From: Pseudoxanthomonas sacheonensis
Lineage (GTDB): Bacteria; Pseudomonadota; Gammaproteobacteria; Xanthomonadales; Xanthomonadaceae
DNA: 64,000 bases
Direction of reading: 5' to 3'
Assembly: GCF_010093305.1 (NCBI RefSeq)
Contig: NZ_PDWS01000004.1
Span: 62,001 to 126,000 of the forward strand
The notes beneath the pieces are model-generated. The model worked only from the letters and a program-made list of their open reading frames with translations. It made no database searches and had not been told where the DNA came from. Below are positions 45,722-54,994 of this stretch, piece by piece. Position 1 is the first letter of the stretch; every line of letters starts with the position of its first letter. Position numbers and translations under genes: made by a program.

Positions 45722-46807
45722 TCAATCGTTAGGATACGCCTCGCCCGTAAGCCACAGGTGAATCAGTCCCGGTGGCGGAGGGTTATCGGAAAATTGTACC
45801 TGATACTTTAAAGACTCCACATACGCGATAGGAAGCTTGCGGTCAAGTGCGGCAAGAAGTGCACCTAAGGCCATCGCCTTGGTCCCCAGGGGGGACAAAA
45901 CCGTGATCGAGCCATCTTCCACTTCATAGGTGAGGCGGCGCATCGCGTCGACCCGCAAGATGGTGCGGTAAAGATCCAGGGGATGCCCTTCGGCCGCGTA
46001 CAAAAAGTCGCGGGCATCGACATTCCACGTATTGGCAATCTGCTCCTGAAAGACCTCGATGAGCTCCTCTACCGCGCGTGGGTCCGCTGCTGGAAATGGT
46101 AAGACCGGACATACTTCTTCTGGGTCCAGTCGTTGGAATATCAGTTTCAGCGCAGACTGCGCGCGACTGCTCAGTTGTGGGATCCAGAGCTTTGGTTTCT
46201 TGGACTCTGCCTCCGTACCGAAGTCGGGATCGAAACCGTGCACCATCTGTAGCTTGTCCATTACCTCTGAGCTCACGGCGCCGTCGATGGACGGGCTCGT
46301 TGTTACCATAACGTGCACATTGGGGAAGTTGGCCTTATCACACGCTTGGTTGTAGAACTGCTGGACGATCGGGAAGCTAATGCCAATAGATAGGGCGCTG
46401 ATATCGATGACGATATCCGTTAGCTCGTCCAGCGCTTCCGCAACTAGCTTTTGGGTGATCCGGCGACCACCGACGACTGTCTTCTCGTCTTCAGAGAAGA
46501 CGTTGACCACATGAACTACGTTGTCGGGAATCGTTGCAGTGAGTTTTTTTTCATTCGCATCCGCACGCTTGTGGAGCTCTTGATCTGCTTGTGGCCGTTC
46601 TTCGCGAATAAGTACAGCACGTAAATACTGAGGCGCTGCTGCAACCAGCTGATCGGCCACGTGGGTGGCGCGAGGGTCGAACCCCGCTCCACAGATAAGA
46701 AGGCATCTACGAGGAGAAGCCTTGTCTGAAAAATAACTTGAAATGAACTTCAGCGCCTCAGCATCCCGATGGTTAATGCATTGGTCCCAGCGCATATCAT
46801 GGGTCAT
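45722..46807 (-). CDS. Unrecognised Rossmann-like protein with GAGFDPR motif
   Basis: The product has 361 residues and I do not recognise the family. Residues 34-60 read like a first beta-strand and nucleotide loop (CLLICGAGFDPRATHVADQL). A second conserved-looking strand is DIVIDISALSIGISFPIVQQF, then VHVMVTTSPSIDG. The C-terminal part is helical and may be a second domain. It has no membrane segments. Its ATG overlaps the ATPase stop by 4 bases (ATGA), indicating translational coupling. It may sense a nucleotide or be the effector of the operon. Confidence 0.8.
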   Translation of the reverse strand: MTHDMRWDQCINHRDAEALKFISSYFSDKASPRRCLLICGAGFDPRATHVADQLVAAAPQYLRAVLIREERPQADQELHKRADANEKKLTATIPDNVVHVVNVFSEDEKTVVGGRRITQKLVAEALDELTDIVIDISALSIGISFPIVQQFYNQACDKANFPNVHVMVTTSPSIDGAVSSEVMDKLQMVHGFDPDFGTEAESKKPKLWIPQLSSRAQSALKLIFQRLDPEEVCPVLPFPAADPRAVEELIEVFQEQIANTWNVDARDFLYAAEGHPLDLYRTILRVDAMRRLTYEVEDGSITVLSPLGTKAMALGALLAALDRKLPIAYVESLKYQVQFSDNPPPPGLIHLWLTGEAYPND

Positions 46808-48774
46808 GGCGCCACCTCCGTATCGCGCAACATTCGGAACTCTTCAAGATGCGACACGCGACGCTCAAGAAATCCGCCGCGTTGTAACGTCAGGCCATTG
46901 GCAAGCAAGATGGGCCCACAGAGCTCGATTAAACACCAATCGCGATTCTTTGCTCTTTGGTCGGGAACCAGATTGAACACGTTGTAAGCGACGCCGAATT
47001 GCAGCACTCGAGCAAGGTCGCGGTGGCTTTCTGTAATCATGAGAAATTCATCTCGCGGTATTCCAAACGCGCTCGCGCCTCCCCCCAAAGAAGCGTTTGG
47101 CTCTCTGGATTTGGCTACGCAGGCTGCGGCCATGCCCATTGCGATTCTCTTCACAGCGCTACTTTCAGGAAAGTTCCAGCTACCAATCATCTGACGGGCA
47201 TGCTCTTGCAGCGTGTCGAACTGTTGCTGAGCAGATAAGCGAGGTTTTTTTGCCCGAATTACACGAGTCTGTAGCAGGCGCACCAACTGCCCTGCAAAAT
47301 CGAGGAAACGCTCCGTGTTCTCGTTGGCCAAGTCAGCCAACGACTCATAACCATATAGATAGGGGACCTTTGCTTCGTGCCAGAGGTGAATCCTAGCGCC
47401 ATGTTCGATAGAAGTAGATGGTCGAACGAGGCGCTCTTCAATGAGCTCCAGGTCCTCAGGCGCCTCGCTACTGTCGAAGATAGAAGTCTGTGGCGTTCGA
47501 CGCGCTTGGCGAGCCAGCAGAATTGCCATCATCGCGTCGCCAACCAACGTGCCTTCATCGCCCCGTAGGTCGTGGTCAGAAAGATACTCGGCCACCTGCC
47601 GCTGTATATCAGTCACCCAGAGATCGGGCAGGACGGCTTGGGTCTTGGCACGGTCAAGAATTGCCTTGCCAAGACGTAGCTGTTCCTTGGTCGCCGCAAC
47701 GAGTCGGTCGTCCAGCAACAATTCAAAATCCGTAGCCGCGTGCTCCTTCATGACGGGGATTTGTTGCAGGTAGCGGCTACTGATCTGGCGCGCCACTTTG
47801 CGGAAATCGCCTCGCGACCTTGAGCGCTCGCCCTGCAAGCGAATCTCTACGATGTCACGAGATTGCTGCACGCCAGGCTCAGAAGAGTAGGCCAGCGCTT
47901 GCGCAATCGACTCATTGTTCAGAATGTGCCGTGGACCAAATGAATCAAATCGCGTCAGAATCCAGCGAGCGATGGATATCTCACGTCCGGCAAGCCAGCG
48001 GATCAAGTAGCGCTGCTGTGATTCATGCAGCCAGAAGACATCATCGAGAATAAGTAGTGGAACTAGCTCAGCTTCGCGCCCGTCAAAGGTGACAATAAAT
48101 CGTTCGATTACGTCCAAAGCGTCATACGGAGTGCGCAGAGCTTCTGGCAGGGCATCTTCGGCTGGAGGTACAAGAGCGGCACAAACCCCATAGGCCGCGC
48201 GCTCAACCGCCTTGGCGCGCTCGTAGGCGGCCTCTGTGGACTGCAGACCTACAAACTCGGCAGAACTGCCAACATCACTCCTGCTAAGGATGCGCACCTG
48301 TGAAAGATCAATTCCTGCGTCCCGGAAACCCTGTAGCCAGCCCAGCATTGCACGTGCGTTGATCAAGGTGCGAAGGATCTTCTGACGCAGTGCTTCGTCG
48401 TATCCTAGCTCCCAACAATCGCGGTACTTCTCCTCCATAGAGAGCCTGCAGCCGGCTACGCGCGGGTGCTCCCCTTTGTACGCCTTGCATGCGGACAGTA
48501 CCTGTTGAAGCTCGGCCATTTCGTTCGACCGCTCGGCCATCTGCTGAAGCGTTCGCAGCGTGCGTAGCCGAAACAGCTGGGCCATGGTGGTTTTTCCGCT
48601 GCCAGGCGTACCACTCATTACCACTAGGCGGTCGTACAGCGTTCCATCCGTGGCGTGAGGTTTTAAGTGCACCTCGAAAGGAGCTGAGGCGATGTAGGGA
48701 AGAAACGCAACGTCATCCCGAATTCTTTCAATGGCGCGTTTATCAAAAGGACTGGACATGATGGCTTGCTGCAC
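46804..48774 (-). CDS. P-loop ATPase (AAA/STAND-like), cargo operon
   Basis: The product has 656 residues from GTG; an ATG 15 bases in (MSSPFDKRAIERI) is an alternative. Walker A is SGTPGSGKTT (54-63), Walker B is LLILDDV (240-246), followed by WLHESQQRYLIRWLAG and a sensor-like WILTRFDSFG. A long helical C-terminal half (330-656) has no recognised domain. The layout is like ORC/STAND ATPases of defence systems. It begins right after the stop of the PRTase-like gene. Confidence 0.82.
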   Translation of the reverse strand: MQQAIMSSPFDKRAIERIRDDVAFLPYIASAPFEVHLKPHATDGTLYDRLVVMSGTPGSGKTTMAQLFRLRTLRTLQQMAERSNEMAELQQVLSACKAYKGEHPRVAGCRLSMEEKYRDCWELGYDEALRQKILRTLINARAMLGWLQGFRDAGIDLSQVRILSRSDVGSSAEFVGLQSTEAAYERAKAVERAAYGVCAALVPPAEDALPEALRTPYDALDVIERFIVTFDGREAELVPLLILDDVFWLHESQQRYLIRWLAGREISIARWILTRFDSFGPRHILNNESIAQALAYSSEPGVQQSRDIVEIRLQGERSRSRGDFRKVARQISSRYLQQIPVMKEHAATDFELLLDDRLVAATKEQLRLGKAILDRAKTQAVLPDLWVTDIQRQVAEYLSDHDLRGDEGTLVGDAMMAILLARQARRTPQTSIFDSSEAPEDLELIEERLVRPSTSIEHGARIHLWHEAKVPYLYGYESLADLANENTERFLDFAGQLVRLLQTRVIRAKKPRLSAQQQFDTLQEHARQMIGSWNFPESSAVKRIAMGMAAACVAKSREPNASLGGGASAFGIPRDEFLMITESHRDLARVLQFGVAYNVFNLVPDQRAKNRDWCLIELCGPILLANGLTLQRGGFLERRVSHLEEFRMLRDTEVAP

Positions 48775-49875
48775 TCAGGAATGTCGTTGGCGGCGGCGGA
48801 ATAACGGACGCATCCTATGTGCGCTTCCATTGTCCGTTTCACTTTCTGCCCAAAGTAGCGCGACGCTGTTGTTGGGCGTGTTGTGGTCCAGTACCAGCGG
48901 GAGGGCACAGTCGGCGTAACCTAGGTGGATATTCTCGCTGCCTCCTTTGTCCGTATGACTGTTTCTAATGCTGGGATCGTAGTAGTGCTTGGCGATCGCA
49001 AGAAATTGATCGTCTTGGGGCGAACTCAGTTTCAGTGTGGTTGGATAGAGCCAGCCATAGGTGGGTAGAACCGTGTTTCTGACCTTCTCCCACAACGTTG
49101 GCTGCTCCTCCTTAAAGACCTTGATGGCCGCGGTTAGGTGATCGGCGGCCTTGGGAGTTCCAATCAGGTGATGCACGAGAAGATCAAAAGGGAGAACGAG
49201 TTGGATCTCTTTGATGGAAGCCAGAAACCTCTGAAGCTTGCCTTTCCAGGCACCATCGTCCTCCTTTCGGAGCAGGGATGTTCCTGAGGCCGTGAAGTCA
49301 TCCACCAGTACGATGCGGGTGAAGTGGGCTGCGTCGTCTTTGACATCCTTGCGCAGTTCCTTGAGAAGATCGATCCATTTCTCGGCAGAGGGGTCGACGG
49401 TTACCACGACTTGTTCATTGGATATCCGGCCAACGTTGGCGTGGCGGAACGTATCGAGACGGGCGCCATCGCTTAGGGCGAGAAATAGCGTCTTTCTCCG
49501 ATCCGTTTCCAAATGGTCCTTGGCATCAACTAAGACGCGCCAAGAAGGGATGTTCAGCTGTGTTGTCGCAGAGTTCACCAATTCCGGCCAAATCACCTCT
49601 GGATACAGCATCTCCACAAGGCGCTGGCGCTCAGCCGCACTGATGAAAACCAAACGCTTGCGGACAAACTCGTAGGCTGCGGGCCTGTCCTCGGGTTTGA
49701 ACTGTTGAAGCCAGGCGACCAAGCTCTCTAAGAAGCGCATGCCCGCCAAAAAGTCTCGATAGTCGTCGTACTTCAGCTTCGCCATAAGGTTCAACCACGC
49801 GAACTCCTTTGTGGCCTGCTCATCTGACCAATCCATCACGGCGCTGAGAAGTCTTTGCGCGGTTTTATTCTTCAC
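48775..49875 (-). CDS. Phosphoribosyltransferase-like protein, cargo operon
   Basis: The product has 366 residues from a GTG with GGAGG 5 bases upstream. The type I PRTase PRPP loop is clear: RIVLVDDFTASGTSLL (187-202). The residues before it, VVVTVDPSAEKWI, and the fold after it (LVLPFDLLVHHLIGTP) suit an atypical PRTase. The first 110 residues are helical. The C-terminus has HLGYADCALPLVLDHNTPNN. It could join or split base and ribose 5-phosphate. Similar stand-alone PRTase-like domains are known in conflict gene clusters. Confidence 0.78.
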   Translation of the reverse strand: MKNKTAQRLLSAVMDWSDEQATKEFAWLNLMAKLKYDDYRDFLAGMRFLESLVAWLQQFKPEDRPAAYEFVRKRLVFISAAERQRLVEMLYPEVIWPELVNSATTQLNIPSWRVLVDAKDHLETDRRKTLFLALSDGARLDTFRHANVGRISNEQVVVTVDPSAEKWIDLLKELRKDVKDDAAHFTRIVLVDDFTASGTSLLRKEDDGAWKGKLQRFLASIKEIQLVLPFDLLVHHLIGTPKAADHLTAAIKVFKEEQPTLWEKVRNTVLPTYGWLYPTTLKLSSPQDDQFLAIAKHYYDPSIRNSHTDKGGSENIHLGYADCALPLVLDHNTPNNSVALLWAESETDNGSAHRMRPLFRRRQRHS

Positions 49876-49906
49876 AACCCCTCCCCAATCCCCAAAATTT
49901 TGTGTC

Positions 49907-51784
49907 TTAGCTGCGCGTCTTTACCTGCCTCAACAAGGAGGCAGTACCAGCGCTACCTCTAAGATGCGGCGGCAAAATGTTCCAGCAAGTATCCATGTCA
50001 GACGAGCAGTCACCCACCGACATGCCCAGCGGCGAAGACAACAGTTGCCAGTCGTTTCCTGGGTGAGCGCCACGGTCACCAATGCGTAAGACAGCATCTA
50101 GCGGGCAGCCGGCCAGTGCCGCGACATGCTCTACTACTTTGATTTTGGAGCACTGCGACCCAAGCACATCCACCGAATGCGAACTCAACCAGACTTGGAT
50201 TGCGCTCAGGCTGTGCTGATCGAGTGTTTCGCGTGTAGCGCGCCACGTCTCTTCCAAAGATAGACCGGGGGCGGGCGTAACCGTGATCTGGTGTTTTCGA
50301 CAGCGCAGGGTTGCCAAGCCTTTGGCTTCCAACTGGGCGCGCAGAATGATGCAGGCTTCGGACAAGGGTAAAAGCGTCGGCTCACCATCCAGGTCAGGCA
50401 AATCCTCCTGTAGCGTCTGAATCAAGGCGCCGTTGTGGTAGCCGATTCGTACGCGCGACCACATCGGCTCCGGCAACACGGCACGCAGATCCTTCTGGAC
50501 TGAGCCGCCACGCCCGGTGGCCACCCCTAGCCACACCCCGGCTTCTAGCAACCTAATCAGTTCCTGCACGATCTCCTCTTGAGGAGGGTCATAGCGCTTC
50601 TCGCTGTCGACCAGCGTGCCGTCATAATCGACAACAATGGCCGTCACCGTGGCAGTTTCAAGCCGACCTCGGGCTTGAAGGTATGCGTCTAACCAGAGCC
50701 GGTGTACATCCGAGCCAGGCAGGATAGCGGGGGACTTGCGGCGGATGGCGCACTCGGCTTGCTGCAGCTGTAACGTGCCAGGGTATGGGAAGCCACCCTC
50801 GTAGAGTTGCTCGCCAAATCTGGGCACGCCTGGCCGGCCAGGATCGCGCCCAACGCGTTCGGCTACCTCGGCAGTTAGATGAATCGACAGGGATAAGGCT
50901 GCCAGGCTACCGAGCAGTCCGTCTGCGGGAAGAGCGATAGCTTGCTTCGGAACCGAAGCTGGGATTAATGCTAGCGTCGGCCGGGCAAGTTCTTCGGATG
51001 CCGGTGTCCACAGAGCAAGAATCGAGGTGCGGTGTCCGCGATCAGCGATCCAGAAATGACGGCCATGGCTGAAGTTGCGAAAGTCAGCCGACCAGAGATT
51101 ACCCAAAGCTGTCTCGACGAAGCGCGTCTCCAAGTCATGAACACCCAAGCTAGCCCATGTGTCATGTAGGACGATCAGCTCGTGGTCGCTGGGCAATGAG
51201 GCAGCCAAGCTCGGCGCGGTCGCCGCACCCCACGCCAGCTGGTGCCGGCAGAGCTCATCGTCCAATGGTTGAGGCAGATCCAGCCAGGGCGCGTAGGCTT
51301 TAGCCAGCGCACACGCCATCGCCCACACGCTTCCTGTTGCCAGAAAGCCATCCCCCTCGGTCTTGAGATCAAACTCCACCACTTCGCTACGCAGCTCCTT
51401 CTGGAGCCAAACAGCCAGGGGCGTACCTATGCGACCGATGAAGGCTACGACCCGAGAATCACCACGAGACTTTGCCACGCTCGCGGCATGACGGATGTCA
51501 GGATGTCGACCGCTGGCCGATACCAGCCACGTCACCGCGTGTACCGGCGCGGCCAGAGAGGCGTACTGCAGTGGGGTCATGGCTACGGCGGCACAACCAA
51601 AAAAGGTGCGCTGCAATTGACAGACCCACTCGGCAATGACTTTGGCCCCACCAGAAGCCACAACGATCAAGCCGTAAGCTCCGGCCAAACTGGCTTGCGC
51701 CCGTAAGGCGGTAACGACTGTATCGGGGGGGCTGCTCTGTGCCAGGCGAAGCTCGCCCAGTTCTTGGCGGTACGGCCGACCCAT
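49907..51784 (-). CDS. SIS-domain/HAD-hydrolase fusion protein, cargo operon
   Basis: The product has 625 residues from an ATG with AGGAG 7 bases upstream. The first 330 residues hold a SIS (sugar isomerase-like) region: GLIVVASGGAKVIAEWV (38-54) and WLVSASGRHPDIRHAASVAK (86-105), the latter the SIS phosphosugar loop. From about 378 a HAD phosphatase follows with DYDGTLVDSE (386-395), GVATGRGGS, CSKIKVVEHV and GDRGAHPGND. It would isomerise or bind a phosphosugar and dephosphorylate it. It is the first gene of the operon. Confidence 0.85.
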   Translation of the reverse strand: MGRPYRQELGELRLAQSSPPDTVVTALRAQASLAGAYGLIVVASGGAKVIAEWVCQLQRTFFGCAAVAMTPLQYASLAAPVHAVTWLVSASGRHPDIRHAASVAKSRGDSRVVAFIGRIGTPLAVWLQKELRSEVVEFDLKTEGDGFLATGSVWAMACALAKAYAPWLDLPQPLDDELCRHQLAWGAATAPSLAASLPSDHELIVLHDTWASLGVHDLETRFVETALGNLWSADFRNFSHGRHFWIADRGHRTSILALWTPASEELARPTLALIPASVPKQAIALPADGLLGSLAALSLSIHLTAEVAERVGRDPGRPGVPRFGEQLYEGGFPYPGTLQLQQAECAIRRKSPAILPGSDVHRLWLDAYLQARGRLETATVTAIVVDYDGTLVDSEKRYDPPQEEIVQELIRLLEAGVWLGVATGRGGSVQKDLRAVLPEPMWSRVRIGYHNGALIQTLQEDLPDLDGEPTLLPLSEACIILRAQLEAKGLATLRCRKHQITVTPAPGLSLEETWRATRETLDQHSLSAIQVWLSSHSVDVLGSQCSKIKVVEHVAALAGCPLDAVLRIGDRGAHPGNDWQLLSSPLGMSVGDCSSDMDTCWNILPPHLRGSAGTASLLRQVKTRS

Positions 51785-52163
51785 CTCACACTCCTAGTGA
51801 TAAAGCTCATCCTAGCCCAACGGGCCTCACGCTGTCCGCGCAAATAGGGCAGCCGCCAGCCGGTCGAGCGAACTGGCTCGAGAAACTATCTTATCGGCGT
51901 ACCCCCTTTCTAGGGAGAGCTTCCACGTTTGTTCGCATTGGCCGCAAGCGGGCGCGCCTTAGGGTGTGAATTATTTACGTTGCACCCGCTTTGTGGGGTG
52001 CTCCCATACTTTCTCCGGGATAGGTTCGTGGAAATAGCCGTGTATAAGCGGACATAGATGGTGCAGTGGCTGCTCCTCGCCCACCAGTGGACACACGCGG
52101 ACGGTGTATTCGGTCAGATTGGCACTACTATGAGCTAGTCCGACTCAATAGGGAGTTGCACTC
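51785..52163. promoter_or_regulatory. Intergenic promoter region of the cargo operon and the divergent membrane protein gene
   Basis: The 379-bp gap should carry promoters for the leftward five-gene operon and the rightward 52,164 gene. I see no gene, no strong palindrome and no clear -35/-10 pair. The best AT-rich stretch is near 51,969-51,980 (AATTATTTACGTTG). Confidence 0.45.
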
Positions 52164-52763
52164 ATGCGCGGTGCGGCTAAAGGGGTGATCTGGGTAGCGG
52201 GAGCATGCGTGGCACTGGTAGCTACGTTGCAAGCCTGGGAGTACTTCCAAGAAAATTGGTCGCTCGACGCAAAGATCGAGAGGGCGTGTTTGGCGAAGCT
52301 AATGCGGACGCAACCACCCAAAAGCGAAGTGTTGGAAACGCGCAGTTTCCAAGTGAACGATGATTCGGCAGCCACGTTGGCTCACTACTCATCTCTGATT
52401 GAGATAGGACAAAGCAGGGCAGAGACTATCAAGGCTCGGATTGCCGAAACCGAACGTGGTGCCATTAAGCCGAGCGAAAATCCCAAGCCGCCTTCTGAGG
52501 AGAACGATTACACTGGTCTGGTCGAGACCATGATCATATTATCATCCCTGAAAAGGGATCTCGAAAAGGAAGAGGCAGAATTATCCCGAGACGTCGCTAG
52601 TCGAAACCGCATTCAGGCGGGACGGTTCAGTGACTACGAGCTCGTGGTGCTGGTGTCGCTACCCGGTCAGGAATCAGATGTCATTTCCGCTCTATGTGTC
52701 GCGCCTAAGGGGCTGGGAAGCGCAGAGACGGTTGATAAAGTTCAACTTGTAACGTCGGGCTGA
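52164..52763 (+). CDS. Membrane-anchored coiled-coil protein, unknown function
   Basis: The product has 199 residues. One N-terminal membrane segment (VIWVAGACVALVATLQAW, 8-25) is followed by a charged, helical region. SRAETIKARIAETERG and SSLKRDLEKEEAELSRDV suggest coiled coils. The C-terminal 45 residues have beta character (YELVVLVSLPG). GGGAG precedes the start. It is divergent to the cargo operon. No family is recognised. Confidence 0.6.
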   Translation: MRGAAKGVIWVAGACVALVATLQAWEYFQENWSLDAKIERACLAKLMRTQPPKSEVLETRSFQVNDDSAATLAHYSSLIEIGQSRAETIKARIAETERGAIKPSENPKPPSEENDYTGLVETMIILSSLKRDLEKEEAELSRDVASRNRIQAGRFSDYELVVLVSLPGQESDVISALCVAPKGLGSAETVDKVQLVTSG

Positions 52764-52847
52764 CCGATTTTGATAGGGGTCCAGTTAGGTAGTTTGGCGT
52801 CTGGACCAGAGGTGGAATGCTAGGAGCCCACAACTAGCGCGAACCTG

Positions 52848-53402
52848 TCAGGGCTCTAGCAATCTGTGAGCCGATTTAGCCCATGCCGGTGGGGGTATGC
52901 GGCCAGTAGCCACCAACCAAGCCATCCGCAAAGCATGAGCATCAATAAGTGCATGATGACGACGAGTGCGTTGCTCCGGATTGGCGTCGAACCATTCTTC
53001 CACCAGCATTCCCGTTAAACCCTCTTTCAGCATGTGGGTCATGACTGGGCGCGGGATTGGTCCGCATGCCTGTGCTTGGACATCTGACATATCGAAACCT
53101 GAGAGGGCATGACGAAGCAACAACAGATCATTTGGGTAATCAGCCATGATCGTCGGTGCCTGCATTGAATTCAGGAAGGCGCGCAAATTCGCTGTGATCA
53201 CTTCATCTGACAGCGCAGCATTTCCACGATCAAGTAGAGGGTAGACCACGTCTCGAACAAAATCGGTAGGTGCTGCTGGCAATTCAGCGCGCTCAGCATA
53301 GAAGCTAAGCGCGCCATCCTCGCTTACCAGTGCTAGGCTAACCAGTTCGGAGCCCATCGCATCCGCCCATTCGGTATCGAGGAATAAGTAGGTTGGCGTC
53401 AT
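52848..53402 (-). CDS. DEDDh-type 3'-5' exoribonuclease (Rv2179c-like)
   Basis: The product has 184 residues. The acidic motifs of the DEDD nucleases are present: FLDTEWADAMGSELVSLALV (Asp9 and Glu11), TIMADYPNDLLLLRH, and HHALIDAHALRMAWL near the C-terminus, with His and Asp. This matches the small Rv2179c-type exoribonucleases. It lies between the cargo and the transposition genes of the Tn7-like element, so it is probably also cargo. It may degrade RNA in a defence role, which is only an inference. Confidence 0.8.
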   Translation of the reverse strand: MTPTYLFLDTEWADAMGSELVSLALVSEDGALSFYAERAELPAAPTDFVRDVVYPLLDRGNAALSDEVITANLRAFLNSMQAPTIMADYPNDLLLLRHALSGFDMSDVQAQACGPIPRPVMTHMLKEGLTGMLVEEWFDANPEQRTRRHHALIDAHALRMAWLVATGRIPPPAWAKSAHRLLEP

Positions 53403-53491
53403 AGAGCCCTTCTGAGATCAAATAGGAAAACCGGAGCCGTACAAATCTGCGGGCGCGCACGAAAAGGAGCAAGCCTTAGCCTGGGCGTTGG

Positions 53492-54994
53492 TCAGTCATC
53501 GCCGGCGCCCGTAACAGCCTGTGCCAAAGCCTGCAGAGCCAACGTATCCACGAGCGGCTTGGTCCAATTGAGCATGGATTTTGGCGTCCTACGAAGGAAG
53601 TCACCGACGGTTCTATTCGTTCCGTCAATCACGTGAGACTGAGCCCCTTCGACAATTGCTTTCAAGAACCTCACGTCTTCCCGGGCGAAGGGTCCTCCCG
53701 ACTTTGGAATGTACTGTGCAATGTAGATTCTTGATCGCGAAAGCCTCAAGAAAAGTGTAGCGGGTAGACCGACAACGACCGCGGCATCTTCAGCCTCAAG
53801 CCCAACATGCGAGGACGGTTTTAGGTGTGCTATTTCGACCCTAGAGACAGCCATCCGATTCATTACACCCTTTTTCCGGGAGAACAGCTTTAGCCTGATG
53901 GCCCTGTAGACATAGACCGGATCACAATCAGTCAGGCTCGCAACGTCATCTGCATAGACCCAATGTTTGAGGAACTCCTCGGAGTCACGGAGTCGCATGG
54001 AGCGATGCCTGGCTAGACGCTCGGAAAAGCCCGCACCTGGGGGCGTACGGCCCGGGAACTCTTGGACAAATGCACGAGTCAAGTGTCCAACGAAGGTCAG
54101 GTCGGGAGTTTTCGAGTTCGCGAGATGACTCCTTTTGAACCAACAGAAGGCTGTCGCCGTCACGAGTTGTTGAAATCCCATCTTTCTGCGCCGAAGCACG
54201 CCGTGTTCCGTATCGATGCCTTTACTGAAATTCCGTAGTGCTTCAGCAACAACAGCTAAGGTTTCGATTGATGGCACCCTGATCGACTCATCTTGGGAGG
54301 ATGGCTGGTGGTCGCGGACGAATTTGCACATCTGGCGAATGAGGCTCAAGAAGGCAGGCAGATCTACTTCATCAAATATTGAAAACGCCAGAGGAACTTG
54401 CGCGATTGAAGGATCACAGATGAGCTTTGCCCGTATGGCCTGAAATAAGGACGCAGTCGCATCAGAGCATCTCGGCAGCTCGGCCAGGCCCCGAATAGGT
54501 ATGCCGCACCTGCATAGCCCAGGCCCGGACCTGTTCATACGAAAGCTCGCGCCGCAGTCATGGCATGAACCTACGAGAGGAACACCGTGAATCGGGCAGT
54601 GCGTGACCTGCGAGAGGTGCCAACTGGCGTCATAGATGCCGTCTGTGTCAATGCAGATGGGGCAAACGCTGTGATGCGTAAGCGACAATTCCATTAAGCG
54701 CATGCGCTGACCCAAGAGGTAGTATGACTTGTCACCGGTCCGACGAATCTCTAGACGCTCTGCTGCGGAAGTATCCATGAGCGTCAGCCCTGTGAAGGCC
54801 TCTTTAGAGCCGCCGAATGCAGGATTGCAATAGCTTGTTAAGCGCAATTGTGAAAGGAAAATATTGGGCGAGGAATACCCATTGGCCTCACAGAGCCTAA
54901 GTGCATATCCAATAGCGGATTCTCGTGGGTCAGCTGGTGGGGTTACCACCAGCGGTACGATGGAGTGGCCGGCTTCTTGAGGATCAACGCTCAA
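53492..54994 (-). CDS. tniQ: TniQ/TnsD-family target-site selection protein
   Basis: The product has 500 residues. The TniQ domain opens with PPADPRESAIGYALRLCEANGY (outline, about 19-40), followed by a zinc-finger region: CPICIDTDG, CPIHGVPLVGSCHDCG and a later CRCG. The remaining 300 residues are helical and would include the DNA-reading part. It recruits the TnsC-TnsAB machinery to a target. Its start overlaps the tnsC stop by 4 bases. It is the only TniQ-type gene seen. Confidence 0.88.
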   Translation of the reverse strand: MSVDPQEAGHSIVPLVVTPPADPRESAIGYALRLCEANGYSSPNIFLSQLRLTSYCNPAFGGSKEAFTGLTLMDTSAAERLEIRRTGDKSYYLLGQRMRLMELSLTHHSVCPICIDTDGIYDASWHLSQVTHCPIHGVPLVGSCHDCGASFRMNRSGPGLCRCGIPIRGLAELPRCSDATASLFQAIRAKLICDPSIAQVPLAFSIFDEVDLPAFLSLIRQMCKFVRDHQPSSQDESIRVPSIETLAVVAEALRNFSKGIDTEHGVLRRRKMGFQQLVTATAFCWFKRSHLANSKTPDLTFVGHLTRAFVQEFPGRTPPGAGFSERLARHRSMRLRDSEEFLKHWVYADDVASLTDCDPVYVYRAIRLKLFSRKKGVMNRMAVSRVEIAHLKPSSHVGLEAEDAAVVVGLPATLFLRLSRSRIYIAQYIPKSGGPFAREDVRFLKAIVEGAQSHVIDGTNRTVGDFLRRTPKSMLNWTKPLVDTLALQALAQAVTGAGDD

